From: Colletotrichum lupini
Taxonomy: Eukaryota > Ascomycota > Sordariomycetes > Glomerellales > Glomerellaceae
Assembly (NCBI RefSeq): GCF_023278565.1
Contig: NC_064676.1
Coordinates: 6,572,001-6,636,000 of the forward strand
Direction: 5' to 3'
DNA: 64,000 nucleotides
Made by a program: the position numbers and the translations under genes. Below the pieces are notes generated by a model that made no database searches, was not told the DNA's origin, and saw only the letters and a list, made by a program, of their open reading frames with translations. Below, piece by piece: positions 10,287-23,100 of this stretch (its first letter is position 1; each line of letters starts with the position of its first letter).

Positions 10287-11204
10287 CTATGGGTATAATT
10301 TCTCTCCATCATCAGAATCCTGAGGGGCAATATGGCCTCCCTCCCCAGCTCTGCTAATGCGATGCCAATCATCTCCAAATTGCTCAACCGAAACCGTGTA
10401 AGTGCCATTTTCATCATCATCGACAATGAAAGCCTCGTCACCGCCACGCCAATTCTTCTCTGACTCTTCCCGCAGAGACCCAAAGAACCCAGTCTTGATC
10501 TTGACGCCAGCAAAAAAGACAACGCGTTTTTGGTCCTTCCAAGTTGACCAGCCGCTGCTCGATGCGCCCCTAACCCACGACACCTTCGGACCGACCTTGG
10601 CAACGTCAGCAGCGCCGACATCACACCCAACCGTGGCGCTGCCCTTGGAGCTATCCCATGTGGTAATTCCAACATCAGCCGACGAGTAAGTCCAGGTCAC
10701 GGCACAGAGACCATGTTTCTTCGCATCAGGATACTTGGCAAACAGCACCTTGGCATGGATCTGAAGCCACGCAAGAAACGGATCGCGAAAGTCAAACCCT
10801 TCGGACACGATCTCGTCCCCGCAGAGCAACACAGCCCCAAAGCTGCCCGCGGTGCTGTACTTGAAAACACCAGCAACCTCGACTGGAAGACCCACGGCCG
10901 CCCCGCCCACGCCCGCTTCTAGGTCCACACTTGTCTCAGTGACTTTGTCTGCCTTCAGCGGCCCGTACCGGCGCGGGTCGGGCGGGCTGCGCTGCAGGTG
11001 TCCCAGCGGGGCGAGCCCGGCGGCCTTAACGGCCTCGGCGTCGGCTAGGTCGAGGATGGGGTGCCACCGCTGGTACTCGTCATCGAGGTAGCCCAGCATA
11101 CCCGGTCGCAAGCGGGAGAAGGGGGCTGGCTCATAGAGCGCGTAGCCGAAGCGGTGACGGCGCATGGCACTGCGGTAGCTTTGGGCTAGGCTTGGGTTAC
11201 CCAT
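10287..11204 (-). CDS. Gasdermin-like pore-forming cell-death protein candidate, 305 aa
   Basis: Single-exon gene of 305 aa with its ATG at 11204. It is convergent with the TPR-CHAT protease gene, and the two stops are 43 bp apart. The protein has no signal peptide and no classical transmembrane helix. Features that suggest a fungal gasdermin: an N-terminal block with LRPGMLGYLDD and RWHPILDLADAEA; a long run of alternating small and hydrophobic residues that can form beta hairpins (VDLEAGVGGAAVGLPVEVAG, then CAVTWTYSSADVGITTW and GCDVGAADVAKVGPKVSWV); and a short acidic, flexible C-terminal tail (residues about 260-305) where a protease could cut. In fungi most gasdermin genes sit beside a subtilisin- or caspase-related protease gene, as with Podospora het-Q1/HET-Q2, and that is the arrangement here. 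The call rests on pattern and context, not on a search. The alternative is an uncharacterised beta-rich protein. Confidence 0.6.
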   Translation of the reverse strand: MGNPSLAQSYRSAMRRHRFGYALYEPAPFSRLRPGMLGYLDDEYQRWHPILDLADAEAVKAAGLAPLGHLQRSPPDPRRYGPLKADKVTETSVDLEAGVGGAAVGLPVEVAGVFKYSTAGSFGAVLLCGDEIVSEGFDFRDPFLAWLQIHAKVLFAKYPDAKKHGLCAVTWTYSSADVGITTWDSSKGSATVGCDVGAADVAKVGPKVSWVRGASSSGWSTWKDQKRVVFFAGVKIKTGFFGSLREESEKNWRGGDEAFIVDDDENGTYTVSVEQFGDDWHRISRAGEGGHIAPQDSDDGEKLYP

Positions 11205-12192
11205 TTTTGGTTGTAAGTGTTGGTCTGTATGGCCTTTTGTTGGATTTGGTCTTCTTTGAGGGGTTTCAACGTTCGATGTGGACTACCGAGGTGGTTTCGG
11301 CGTGGTAAGGAAAGGATTATGCCGTAGAGACCACGATGCGATGTCGATCTCAGGCTTGCTAGGCGAATGAGCAGGCAAGCAATACTTACGTTTTCAGCTG
11401 AGAGAGGCGGCCTCACATGCTTTGCTAGCTGGTGGCAAGATAGGTACCCAACCAGGTCTTTCTGTTGGGCATTGTCTCACTGTAGCATCCGAAAGCTCCA
11501 CAATCTGCCAAACCCACGACATATGATTTGAGAGGAAGCGAGCAAAGCAAGCCAAGAAAAACACGGTGTAGCGGATTCCTGTATCGGATTGACACAAATA
11601 TGATGATTGTCGGCTAGAGCGACAGTCTGGTGTGAGACTGCATGTGGTGCTTTACTTTCACGAGGCATGTCTGAGCGTAAAGGCGAGGCTCTTGAGAGTG
11701 GTTTAGGATGTATCCCTCATGAGTCAACGATGCAGGAATTGAGGTTCAGCGACGTCATCCTTTGAGGAATGTGAGTGTAATACTCCTATATTCTCTAACC
11801 TTGATCGTGCTACCCTCAGGCAATTAAAAGTTGTCGTCAGTTTACCAAGGCTGACGAGAAGCTGAAGTCTACAGTTTCGAAATTGCCACTATAGATAGGC
11901 CGAAAGGCATACACCCATCAAGACGTAAAGACCCCCAGTCACTGTCACAACTTCCCCATAGCCAGCGACTCTTACAATTGCAGGGTCGCTCGATTTGTTA
12001 CAATTGACGACGGAAGCATGGATCGACAACTCCCCTAGTATGAATGACCACTTAAGATCTACGTATCTACGACTAGATTACGAGCCCACACACCATGAAT
12101 GATACAGGTACGACTGGGATCGCGCATATATCGTTCCTTTGTCCTGGTTTCCAAGGAGGCCACAAACCGATCATGTGGCGGTGAGAATCACC
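11205..12192. other. Intergenic, no recognisable gene
   Basis: Between the gasdermin-like start and the decarboxylase stop. It contains only motif-free frames of up to 76 codons. The part next to 11205 should hold the gasdermin-like promoter; no clear TATA box is seen. Confidence 0.5.
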
Positions 12193-15100
12193 TTAGTGTT
12201 GATGGTCATTCTCAGCAGCAGGGTCCATGTTGACATCATCCCAGTCAGCGAAGACGGCGTCGCCAATGCTAATAGTTCCCGTAGCAATGGACTGACCCTT
12301 TCCACTCTTCGCCTCCTCGTACGTCTTGTACGCAGACGCCTTGTGGTCTAACCCCTTTTTCAGGGAGAAGCCTGGGGCTTCAAGATTCAGGACATGCTTC
12401 TGTTTGTCTGACTCCTGTACTGTTGTCGGCCTGTGTGGTTTGAAGGAGGGTCTATTGTTAGTCATGTTCTCATAAAAGGATGCTGCGTTAAGGGGAAAGA
12501 GGCACTTACAAAGGCTGCAAGCTGGCTTCAAACACATCATCCAGCACGATGACCACACCCTGCTTGAGCTGCTCGTCAGTCAGATGCTCAGTCAGATTTG
12601 TCTTGACCAGGTCAGCGCTGATTTGCGCGTTCGGTGCCGTCTTAAGAACATGGTCCAAGTGGACCTCACTCTTGCTGCCGTAGAGGTAGAAGGGCATCTT
12701 GGCTGGGTACTCGTCATCTAGCGCAGCGAACGCCATTGACTCATCAACCACCACCCGCACATTGCTCAGCGCGAAGCCCTCCTCCAACGGCGGCGTATTA
12801 CCCGCGGGGATTCCCTTGTCCAGTCTGAACTTGAGCTTGGATGCTGTATCGGGATTCAGCAGACCATCGAGTAGGTTCTCGAGCATCTCTTTCTCCATGT
12901 TGGCGATGGTGTAAAACTGGCCAGGGCTCTTGCTGCGCTCCTCTTTGTACCGCGCCTGCACGTTCGCGGGGAGGTCAGCCGTAATAATGAGCTGCTTGCG
13001 ATGGTTGGCCATGTTGAACATGGCGATGTGGGTGAAGTAGAGCTTCTCTAACCCCTGCACAACGAAACCGTGGAAGTCGGGAGTCCGCTTATTGCGGATG
13101 ATGACGCGATTCACGCCGCGCTCAGCAATCTTGCGGAACTCCTCGACCATACGGCTCATGAAGTCGGGGCTTGTGGGCCATGGGCTCATGGTCACGTTGA
13201 TCAGGAAGCGTAAGCTACCTCGCGAGGGCTTGACGTTCCCTTCTTTGTCGGTTGTTTTGAGACCCAGGCGAAGTTTGAAGGTCTCTAGGCACTTGCCATA
13301 CGCCTTCTCGCCAAACTCGGAGGATGTGAGGAAGAGCGGGCGTTCTTTGACCACGTCCTTCTCGGATGACACGGAGAGCTTAGAGAAGATCCATTGGTTG
13401 AGGTAGTTGGCTTCGCCCTAGTTGACCACAGTCCATCAGCGTCTACACGCAACATGGGAGGGTGAACCCCTGTCTGAGTGGGGGGAAGTTGACTCACCAC
13501 ATCCTGATTCACCTCATTGTCAATCGTGAAGTTGGTCGCAAAGGCATTGATCATGAGATCGCCTCCCAGCTCACACAGCAGATCCCAGGCCTTTTTGTCC
13601 TCAAAAAGTGTCTTGTTATCACGGCCGAGGATATTCTTTCGGATGTAGTCTTTCTGGACCTCAACACCGATGCCTGGTGTTCTCTCCGAAGGAAGACGAA
13701 TGAGAGGCACAACGATAAGTGAGTCAGCGGGCCGATCCTGAGGCTTCGGCGTCATTGTGACCCAGTGGCAATAGAGCTGTTGGAGAAAACTGACGTTAGC
13801 CCATAGAAGGATACCTAGAAGCAGGGAATTGAGGGTTGAACCGACCTTTGTGCACGAGAAAATGGCCTCGCCGAGCAGTCTGCCATAGCCTTCCTGATCA
13901 AGTCCCAGCGACTGGTGGGTAAGCCAGGTAGCGACAGCTGATGCGCCAGGCTTGCTTCCCTCAACACCGTAGACGCCCATACTGCCCTTGTCGTCGTCGG
14001 AGTGGAACACAATGGGACTCGTCCAAGTCAGGAGATATCGCATCCGCCCATCTCGGTAGCAGAGTCCGCCGGCGGGATAGTTGATGTATCCCGATCTGCG
14101 ATAGTGGATATCAGAAAAGGCAAGGAAACATACAAGGCACACCCAGTAGGCAGAAGACTCACTTGTGCGGATCGATCGTTATGCTATCCGCGTGCTTTAA
14201 AGCCTCCAGCTGTGTCTTGGTGTATGGATTCAGGGGCATCGCCGGCACGTACGGGATGTCGCCCGGACCGCGGCCGCCACGTTCCCACAGCAGTGAGGCA
14301 AAATAGCCACCCCATGCGGCATCACAGTGGACGGCGAATGACACACCTTCTTTCTTTTGGTACTCGTCACGGATCTTGATGATCTCAGCGAGTGGGTCGC
14401 ACGCGCCGTGCTCTGTGGAGCCCATGATGGCCACGACGCCGAAGATGGGAGTGTTGTTACTGATGCACTCGTCGAGTTTGGCCCTAAGGTCTTTCGGGTT
14501 CATCCGAGCCTCGTTATCGACGTTAATGTCGACGAAGTTTTCGGATCCAATGCCCGAGATGGCTGTTTGGGAGCTTGTGAGCGACACGGATGCCTTATCT
14601 ACGTTGATAAATGATAGAGTAACCCACCTCCGCCCTTGGGCCAGGAGTAATGCTTTGTCGCACAAATCATGTACTTTCCTCGGTTAATTTCCAACTTGCG
14701 CTCCAACTCATCCTTGCCCGTCGTCTGGACCAGGTACGGCCTCAGTGCGTCCTGAAGGAAGCCCGGGCTGATGGAGTACTTCTTACCCAGTAATGTGGGG
14801 ATTGAGAGCACCGTGGATGGCGTTAGGTTTAAGAGCTCCTTGTTACTGAGTTCCATGAACTTCTTCGAGCCGGCGTTGCAAGTTTCGACCTCGAATGCCG
14901 GCTCGACGACGCTGAGGAAGTTGAGGGGACCTTTCTCGATGGCGAGCTTGAGGGAAATTGGGTAGAACTTGAGGTTTCGCGCTACATGGAGGGAGAGAGA
15001 GGATGATTAGATCATGTTTCTTGCGTAAAGAGATGTAGAGGACCCATACTTGCCCAAATGGCCTCAAGATTGGCTACAGATCCATCCTAGTAACATAAAG

Positions 15101-15738
15101 AACGTGTTAGAAATGATGAATGTCCCTTGACATGAACGTGAGTGGCGGGATCTATGAGCGGAGCTACTTACGCAGGTGATGTGGCCCCAGGGAGCGGGGT
15201 TCTCGTCCTGACGATTATATCCCAGCATCTCAGAAAGTTCCTCGCCGACCTGTCTCTCGACTCCGGTTGTGTATGGGCTTGCCTCGGTTGCGACATTGTT
15301 GGGGTTGTAAATCATGGTCGACATGTCTTAGAGCCACAAGCGTTAGGAACTGCATTTCAACTGTGTGAACGCTGACTTACACCCAATGATGCTCGCCAGC
15401 GTGGTATCCATGTTCATATGAGCATTGTACCGAGGCGACCAGAACGGGACAGAATGCTTCGCCAGCTTGCCCGACAAGTCTGCCGAGTTCTTGCTGAGCC
15501 TATGAATGCTTTGCTGGTAAATATCTAATTTCTTCATGTCCTCTGTGATGAAGATATCCTTGTCAATGTCGCCCGCGAGTTCGTTCCGGGTCTTTTTCTG
15601 TCGCAAGAGTGCCTGACTGAAGAGCTTCTCCAGGACGTCGAGGTTCTCAGCCCGCGGGCCGAGAAACCACGAGCTGACGAGAGCATGTTTGGCCTGGTTC
15701 TCGTCGATGTTGCCGGGTTGTGTTCCGTTAGCTGGCAT
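12193..15738 (-). CDS. PLP-dependent (group II) amino-acid decarboxylase family protein with C-terminal extension, 992 aa
   Basis: Nine exons: 15738-15381, 15326-15172, 15086-15050, 14981-14628, 14562-14163, 14095-13846, 13776-13498, 13417-12510 and 12430-12193. All introns are GT-AG of 54-85 nt and the phases agree throughout, giving 992 aa. The first 600 residues or so are a fold-type I PLP enzyme: GYMSTMIYNPNNVATEASP and GHITCDGSVANLEAIWA (substrate/PLP loop), HYSWPK, the cofactor-binding HCDAAWGG, and the Schiff-base lysine in SITIDPHK (K435), followed by SGYINYPAGGLCYRD. A roughly 350-residue extension follows (from about GEANYLNQWIFSKL) and ends in a polar tail. Known fungal non-canonical aromatic amino-acid decarboxylases have about this length and a C-terminal appendage. 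The substrate (glutamate, tyrosine or another) cannot be read from the sequence. A TATA box is 63-72 bp upstream of the ATG. Confidence 0.88.
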
Positions 15739-15800
15739 GGTGGATGATATCTGATGAAGTTGCTTTGGAGTCAGGTACTCGCAGAAACTAGTTGAAGTTG

Positions 15801-15810
15801 TGTATATAGG
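15801..15810 (-). promoter_or_regulatory. TATA box of the PLP decarboxylase gene
   Basis: On the minus strand the sequence reads CCTATATACA 63-72 bp upstream of the ATG at 15738. The motif and spacing fit a fungal TATA element with a short leader. Confidence 0.4.
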
Positions 15811-16922
15811 TCAATAATTCGAGTTCCGAGCAGGTTTGACTTCGTGCTCGTAGTTGTGCTGAGCGGCTGGAGGCTGAGCGAGATATATCAAGTTCGCCTG
15901 GGCGACGACATCATAGCATCCTGTATGCATTCGGAAATAGTATCGGAACCATCGAACAGGCGCCAAGCCTGGGAAACTACCAGCAACGTTGAGATTCTGA
16001 TCGGCGAAGTTGGCGTCCTTTCCCTTCACGGGTGAAACCTATGTTCAACAACAAACAAGCAAACAAACCCCGCAAGGGACAATAGCTCGTCACCCCTCGA
16101 AGTTCCCTTCCACCTTGATCACTGCATACATACGGTCCACCTCACACGGCAGATCACCCCGCATTCGATGATCTAAGAGTAGACCATCTCGACATAAGTC
16201 CCATCTGTCTTGTATGATTTGTCTCATTTAAATGACATATCTCTTGCATCTCAGCTCGGGTCTCTTGCAAGACATAGATCACTCAATGCAGACTATAAGG
16301 TGCCGTCACGTTTTGTGGCGAGCTGGTCTCCTGCAGGAGTCTTCAGGGAAACTTCTTGCCGCGGGGTTACAAAGAGAACGCACGTCGAGCGGCTAACTAC
16401 GTAAGTGCTTAGATATACCTGAGGTACTCGGCTACCTGAATTACTGAAGTATCTATCCGTATTTGATATGCAAGACTCAATAGCGTGTACGCCACCAAAA
16501 ACCGTCGTTTGAATAAGGCATATGTATTAGATGCCTCGCACCCTCTGATCGTCGGGTGTACAGATAGCTAGTGCTAGTGGCAGCGGCCCGCTCACGCAGC
16601 CAAGACTTCGTGACCAGGTCCACAAGCAACAAACATCTCAACAGTCATGCCAGTCCTTATTGTTCGGTGAACCATCCCAAACTAGACGGAATTCTATCTA
16701 ATGCCTTATGCCTTAGCCTAAGTTCTGTTCCTCTAAGGGTACTAATATTATCTTGACACCATTCGAGCCAGCCTAGGGGGGCATATAACCAATAGCGTTG
16801 CTGAAATAATTTGGGCTAATACTAGAAGTAGTTATCGTAACGTGTTCCGAGATCAAGGTTCTACCTCGTTAAGACTAGTCCATTGATATTATCTACTACT
16901 TAATTAAAGAAGCTAGGTTAAT
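15811..16922. other. Intergenic, no recognisable gene; composition shifts to AT-rich near the end
   Basis: Short frames of 60-72 codons without motifs. From about 16700 the sequence becomes AT-rich and loses CpA/TpG, so the last 200 bp before the gypsy element look RIP-affected. This may be RIP leakage into the flank or an older repeat remnant. Confidence 0.45.
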
Positions 16923-16927
16923 GTTAA

Positions 16928-17131
16928 TAAGTGTACGACATAGAGAAGAAGCTCACAGAGGCCAACTGCTATTAGGGTCTAAAAGAGGAATTACTAAAAT
17001 CTGCCCTTCCCTCGAGGTATATTACTAGCGCTCTATATATACCTAAGCTGCTCCTTTATTACTTAGTCCCCCTCTTTATACCCTCCTAAGCTATCCCTTA
17101 ACTAACGAGGCTTAACTAACGAGGCTTAATA
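16928..17131 (-). repeat. LTR of the gypsy element (3' LTR in element orientation)
   Basis: 204 bp, matching 24075-24278 along its whole length with transition differences. The ends are TAAGTG and TTAATA. It lies next to the polypurine tract. Confidence 0.92.
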
Positions 17132-20100
17132 GGGTGCTCCCTCCCTTAGGCTTCGTCCTAAAGCCCGCTTATAGTTTATATATACTACGTTAATCCCTTA
17201 CCTAAGAGGTCCTTAAATATATAGTACAAGGGTAGGTATAAATAACGCCCGTCGGCCCGAGTATAGACCCCTTACTCCGGATAATAGCCCTATAATTCTA
17301 TACCTAGGTCGCTCCTACTTATAGGCCGTCCTTATAACTACCGGTACCTAGGTAGTCGTCGCCCCACTTTTATTCGCTAATATTAACCCCCTTCTAAGCT
17401 ATTATAATTCTAAATTCCTTTTTTCTTTTTTTTATTTATAATTATCTTTTTTATATATAGTCTCTTACTTTTATTAGCGTCTACGCTACTCCCTCGTTAT
17501 ATAAATATTATAGCTAACGAATATTTCTTAGATCCCTATTCTCGTATACTCCCCGCGCCTAAGTAAGTCTTTTTTAAAGTCGTTCTATAATTATTATTAA
17601 CTCGTTTTAATATAATTATAGCCCCTAATCGTAGCGTCGCTATTATTAGTAGCAGAACGGTCGTTAGTGCTATAAGTATACTTAGTAGCGGCCGTAGTAG
17701 CGGTCTACTTAAAAAGCTTAATATCCCCTTTACTTACCCTAACCTCGTATATATATCGCTACTTATATACTATTTATATTAACCGTTATAAACTTTTATT
17801 AAAAAAAAAAAAAAAGTAAACGCTAAAAAGATCGGGGTCGGCTAGGTACGCCCGCTCCCCTACCCCGCTTACGTTATGCACAAGGCGCTCGATTTAAAAG
17901 CCGAGTATTATAATTAGCTAGGTCGGTAATTTATAGCCCCTAGTTCGCTCCTTTATCTAATACTTTTTTAGGATTTAGCGTGCGTTATATTAAATATGCC
18001 GTATAGAACTATTTTTATAAAAATATAGTAAGCGCTTAGCGCTATTACTACTCTATTACTTCTCCCGAGTATTATATTAATAGCGTCTTAAGTCCCTAAG
18101 TCCGTAGAATCTATAGTACGAACCCTTTAGAATACTATACTCGCCTCTAATAGCGACGTTTATAATTTAGAAGTTTATCGCTCTGTTATCGCTCTATTAT
18201 TATTATTACTTAGGTTGCTAATATTACTTTATAGCTTTAGTAAACCTACCGAATTATTATTAATAATACGCAAAGGGCGCTTAAGCGCGCTAGTAAAGAG
18301 GCCCGCTCGACCCCCGTTATTAATAGCGACGATAATAAAATAGCTATAAGCTCCTCCCGCGCTATATCTTCGTCCTATAATAATATTATAATCGCACTAC
18401 TTTATACTATCTATAACGAAGTGCGCCGCTCTAATAATATTCTAGCTAATATATAGTCGCCCCGCCTGCGCTCCGTATTCGTAGCTAATTATTTATAAAT
18501 TCGCTAATAATAAGGAGATTATTTTTTTTATAACGACCCCTAGGATAATAGCTAGGGCGGCCCTTTTGCGCATAAGGGCGGTCCTTTTATAAATAAGGGC
18601 GGTCCTTCCGCGCGTCGTAAGAATTAAAAAAACGGTTAGTAATTAGCGCGTTTACGCTACTTAATTATAGCTATATAGCCCCTTTTTTTTATTATTAGTA
18701 GCTAGTTCGCTACGTTATTAGGCTCCTTAGGAGCTAGGGCGCGCCGCTTTATTAAAACTCGTTCTTTATATATACTAATTAACGCTACGTTTTCGATATA
18801 CCTAGCTAGCTCTTACGTATTTTCGTCGCTACTATATCCCTTTTACTAGATTAGGTATTATCGCCTCCTCTTTAGCCCTCTATATTATATAATATCTTTT
18901 ACTTCGTAAAGTAGCTCCCTATCTATATCCCCGATAAATAAGGGCTTCTAAGGGGCTTCTTCGTAGTATCGATACGGCTTAAGTAAGGATATATAGAACA
19001 TATTATATATTTTATACTACGTTAGCACGTTTAGTTAGTAAGTAACCCCTACCGTTCTAACTATTAATTTAACTTTAAATAGGCCTAGATACTTATTAGC
19101 TAACTTCTAGCTAGGACGCTACTTCTTAATATTCTTTTTTAATAATAGTACTTAGTCGCCTATTTTATATAATATATCTATCCTAGCTTTATTAGCTTAT
19201 TACTTATCCGTCTCGCGTGCTTTTTATATAAGGGGTTATAAAGCTTTTTAATTAGCTCGTAGTCGGGCCGCACGCTCCTTAGCCGAGATATTCTATATAC
19301 CGTCTTAAGTCCCCGTTAAGATCGATATAGGGTACGTAAATAAGAACCCGAGTAGGGCCTTAGTAAGCGCTTTACGGATTACTAAGTGCTAGGTATTATT
19401 ATATATAAACTTAGCTAGGTAAAGACGCTATACCTAATCTAATTAGTCTTAGGTATAGAAATAGCAAAAGTACTACTCTAAGTATTAGTTTTACTATTCT
19501 ATCTAACCGTCCGTTTATAAGTAGAACGCGGTACTAAGACGCCTCTTTATTATTAAAAAGTAGTAGAGATAAGTCTAAAACTTATTTATAAATAACGACC
19601 CCCTATTAAAGACGATCCCTTTAGGTATTCTAAACTTAGTAAAGATCTTTGCGAATAGGAGGTCTGCGAATCCCTAAGCTATAAGGGTCGTCCTCGTAAT
19701 AATATAGACGTTATACTTCGTAAATCGGTTTACTACGACGAGTACCGCGTCGTAGGGGCGCCTCCTAATTAGTATAGTTAATATAAATAAGCCTATAATA
19801 AAGTCTAATAATATTTCTTACTATAGCTTAATAGGGGTAAGTAGGGGGCATAGTAAACTATATAGCTTATAGTAACGAGGCTTCGTCCGCTAGTATATTA
19901 TATAAGTATTAATATAACTTTTTATATCCCTACTTATTCTATCTTAGTAATAGTAGCGTTTTAGTAATACTATCGTCCGCTTTATACTATAATATCCCGC
20001 CGTAGGCGTATTATAATATATTTCGATAACCTCCCTTTTTAGCTCCTTATATAGCGGTACGTAGGCGCGGCCGCCGTAGTATAGTAGCCCTCTAGAGTTA

Positions 20101-23100
20101 TATACCTAGCTTTATTATTACTTTTTCTTAGCTAAGCAAGGCCGTCGGTTCTTCTTAGTCTATTACTTATCCTTTATAAAAGCGTCCTCTTATTAAGCGG
20201 CCCGTAGTCGACCTATTATTAATAACCCCTCTTTACTAAATACTATTTTAAGTACTCTTATCGCGTTAGAGTTTTATAAAACGAGTAGTTTATAATTTAT
20301 AGTTTTAGTAATAAGCTTAAATAGCTCTCTAAGTACTACGCTATAACTCTAACGCCCTAGGCTCGTAGCCCCGTTACGCCTCTCGAGGTACTCCTCGGAG
20401 TTCCCTCGAGCTAGAGCTCCTAACCTCTTTTGCTTACTTCTTCATATTATTACTAGTTCTGTTTCTAAAATACTTACTATCCTTTTTACTTAGGAGCCGC
20501 TCCTATAGCTCGTCCTCGTATACTTTATTATTACGACTCTAAAGGGCTCCTATATATTTTTAGCGTTATAAAGGTCTTTTTTTATTTTTAATAATAGCTC
20601 CTTTACTCTACTATTATTACTACTTTTACTATAATTAAGTCTTCGTAATAGTCTATCCGCTAAGTTCTTTATACCTAGCTTAAACCTAATCTCGATATTA
20701 AACGCTACGAGTTCGTCTAGCTAGCGTAGCTATCTCCCGTTTAGTCTCTTTTTTATATTTAGGAACTATAAGTTAAAATAATTTATAAATACTACGACCT
20801 AATCTCGGTTATAAGCGAGGTAGTATTACTAGTTCCTTAGTACGTTTACGATAGCTAGTAGCTCTGCGTCTCTTATACCGTAGCGGCTCTCTATATTTAT
20901 TAATTTCCTTAACCTATAAATAATTAGGTACTAATTACCCTTAAATAATTACATAATTACTAAGCCGATAGCTCGAGCCGAAGCGTTTATTTATAACCGT
21001 ATAGGTAGGGTAGGGTTAAAATATCGTAATATTAGCGCGTTAGTAAATACTACTAGTAACTTTTTAAATAACTCTACGGTTAGTATTAGTAGCTCTAATT
21101 ATCCCGGTTTTGCCTTTTTTAGTAAGTTTATTAGAAGTGCCGTTATCTTAGCGTAGTTATTAATAAATTTACGGTAGAACCCCGTAAATCTAAGGAACGT
21201 CTATATATTTTTAATACTCTTTAGAAGTGGCTAATTTATTATAACTTCGGTGCGCGCGGGTTTTATTTCTATACCTTTATTAGATACGATATACCCTAGG
21301 AATCCTATATACGATATATAGAACTCGTATTTACTACTATTTAGATATAGGTTTTATTACCGTAGTCTCTATAGTACGCTACGTACGTGCTCTTTATACG
21401 CTACGTAGTCGTTACTATATATTAGTATATTATCTAGGTATATAATATAGACGGTATTGACTAGGCCGCTTAGAACATTATTAATATGCGCCTAGAAAGT
21501 CGCGGGCGCGTTAGTTAGCCCGAAAGGTACGACTAGGTATTTAAACTACCCGTATTTAATACGAAAAGCCGTCTTTTACTTATTACCCTTAGCTATACGT
21601 ATACAGTAGTACGCGTTCTTAAGGTCTAGTTTTATAAAGATAGAGGTATTAGATAGTCTATTTAGTATCTCTCTAATTAGCGGTAATAGCGTTCTATCTT
21701 TTTATATAATCTTATTAATCGCTCTATAGTTAACGTAAAGTCGTAGCTCTCTTCCTTTTTTAAGTATAAAGAGGATAGGTGCTCTTACTAGGCTTATAAA
21801 GGGGCGTATTTAGCCCTTAGCCTCTGTTTTTATTAAATAGTCGTATAAGATCTCGAGCTTATAGTTTAATAGTAAGTAAATAGGTCCTTAGGGAATAGGC
21901 GCCGCGTCGTTTAGCTCGATATAGTAGTCGTATAGTGCTCTATTTAGTAATAAAATAGCCTTTTTTTTTAAAAATAAGTCGTTAAAATCCTAGTAACATA
22001 GCTTCTAGTCCTCGGCTATGCTCGCTAGTATTACGTTACTATTTATAGCTAGGTTAATTATAATATGCACGAGTATTACTAAAACTAAGTCGTTTAGTAG
22101 CCCCTTTTTTAGGGCGTCTAAGCGGATATATCGTTTATAAATTAGATACCGCTACTTCTTTTATTTCTAACTAATTAGTAAGTCGATATCCTCTAGTTAA
22201 GGGAAACTAAGGATAAGTATAAGTACCGTAATATTAGCTATTACGAAGTAATATAGCTATGTCTCCGTTACGTAGTCGCTATTAGTAATTCGAAGCCGTA
22301 AGTAGTAGCTTCTTAGCGTCTCTATCTATTTACCCTCGACGTTTATTAGCTATAGTAATAGGTAAATTCGTAGATTAGCGTTAAAGTTATTAAGTAGCCC
22401 GATACTAACTACGTTCCTTTTTATTCCCAAATCGATAAGGGCGCTTAGCTTCTCTTATACGTAGTTTAGGTATATATAGGTCGGGATATCTAAGCGCTAC
22501 CCTTATTAATCGCTAGTTACTTTTCTTATTAGGATAGTATTCGAGCTCGTTATTAGTCCGCGCTACTTAGCTAGAACGAGGTCTAATTAATAGCTAGCGG
22601 CCTTATACCCCTTTTAATTATATCTACGGTATATAACGCTCGGGTAGCTATTAGCGAGGTACCCGGTTTTATTATAATTATAGTACTACTAATACTACTC
22701 CCGCAGTCGCGGGTAATCTTTTATAATATAGCTAGTCTCTTTATAATTATAATACGTAGTATCCTTATTAAGCGAGTTACGGCGTATTCCTTATATATTT
22801 AACTTATTAGCGCCCTAGTATCTTCCCGCTAGCTCGTTCGAGTTTAAGTTAGAATATCGCCTAGGGGACGTTCGTAAGCTCCCTACTAATAGCGAGGATT
22901 ATTTAATACGTCTTATTAATAATATTAACTATAAGTAAGTCCGCAGAAGTTCTATTTATAATACTATTACGAGGCATAGTTCGGGCCGTAGCTTACTTAT
23001 TAATATAGAGATCCTCTATTTTTTTATTAAGATATATTCTAATTCTATCTCGAGCTTATTAATACGGCTAACGAACTCGTCGACTTTCTCTTTTTAATTT

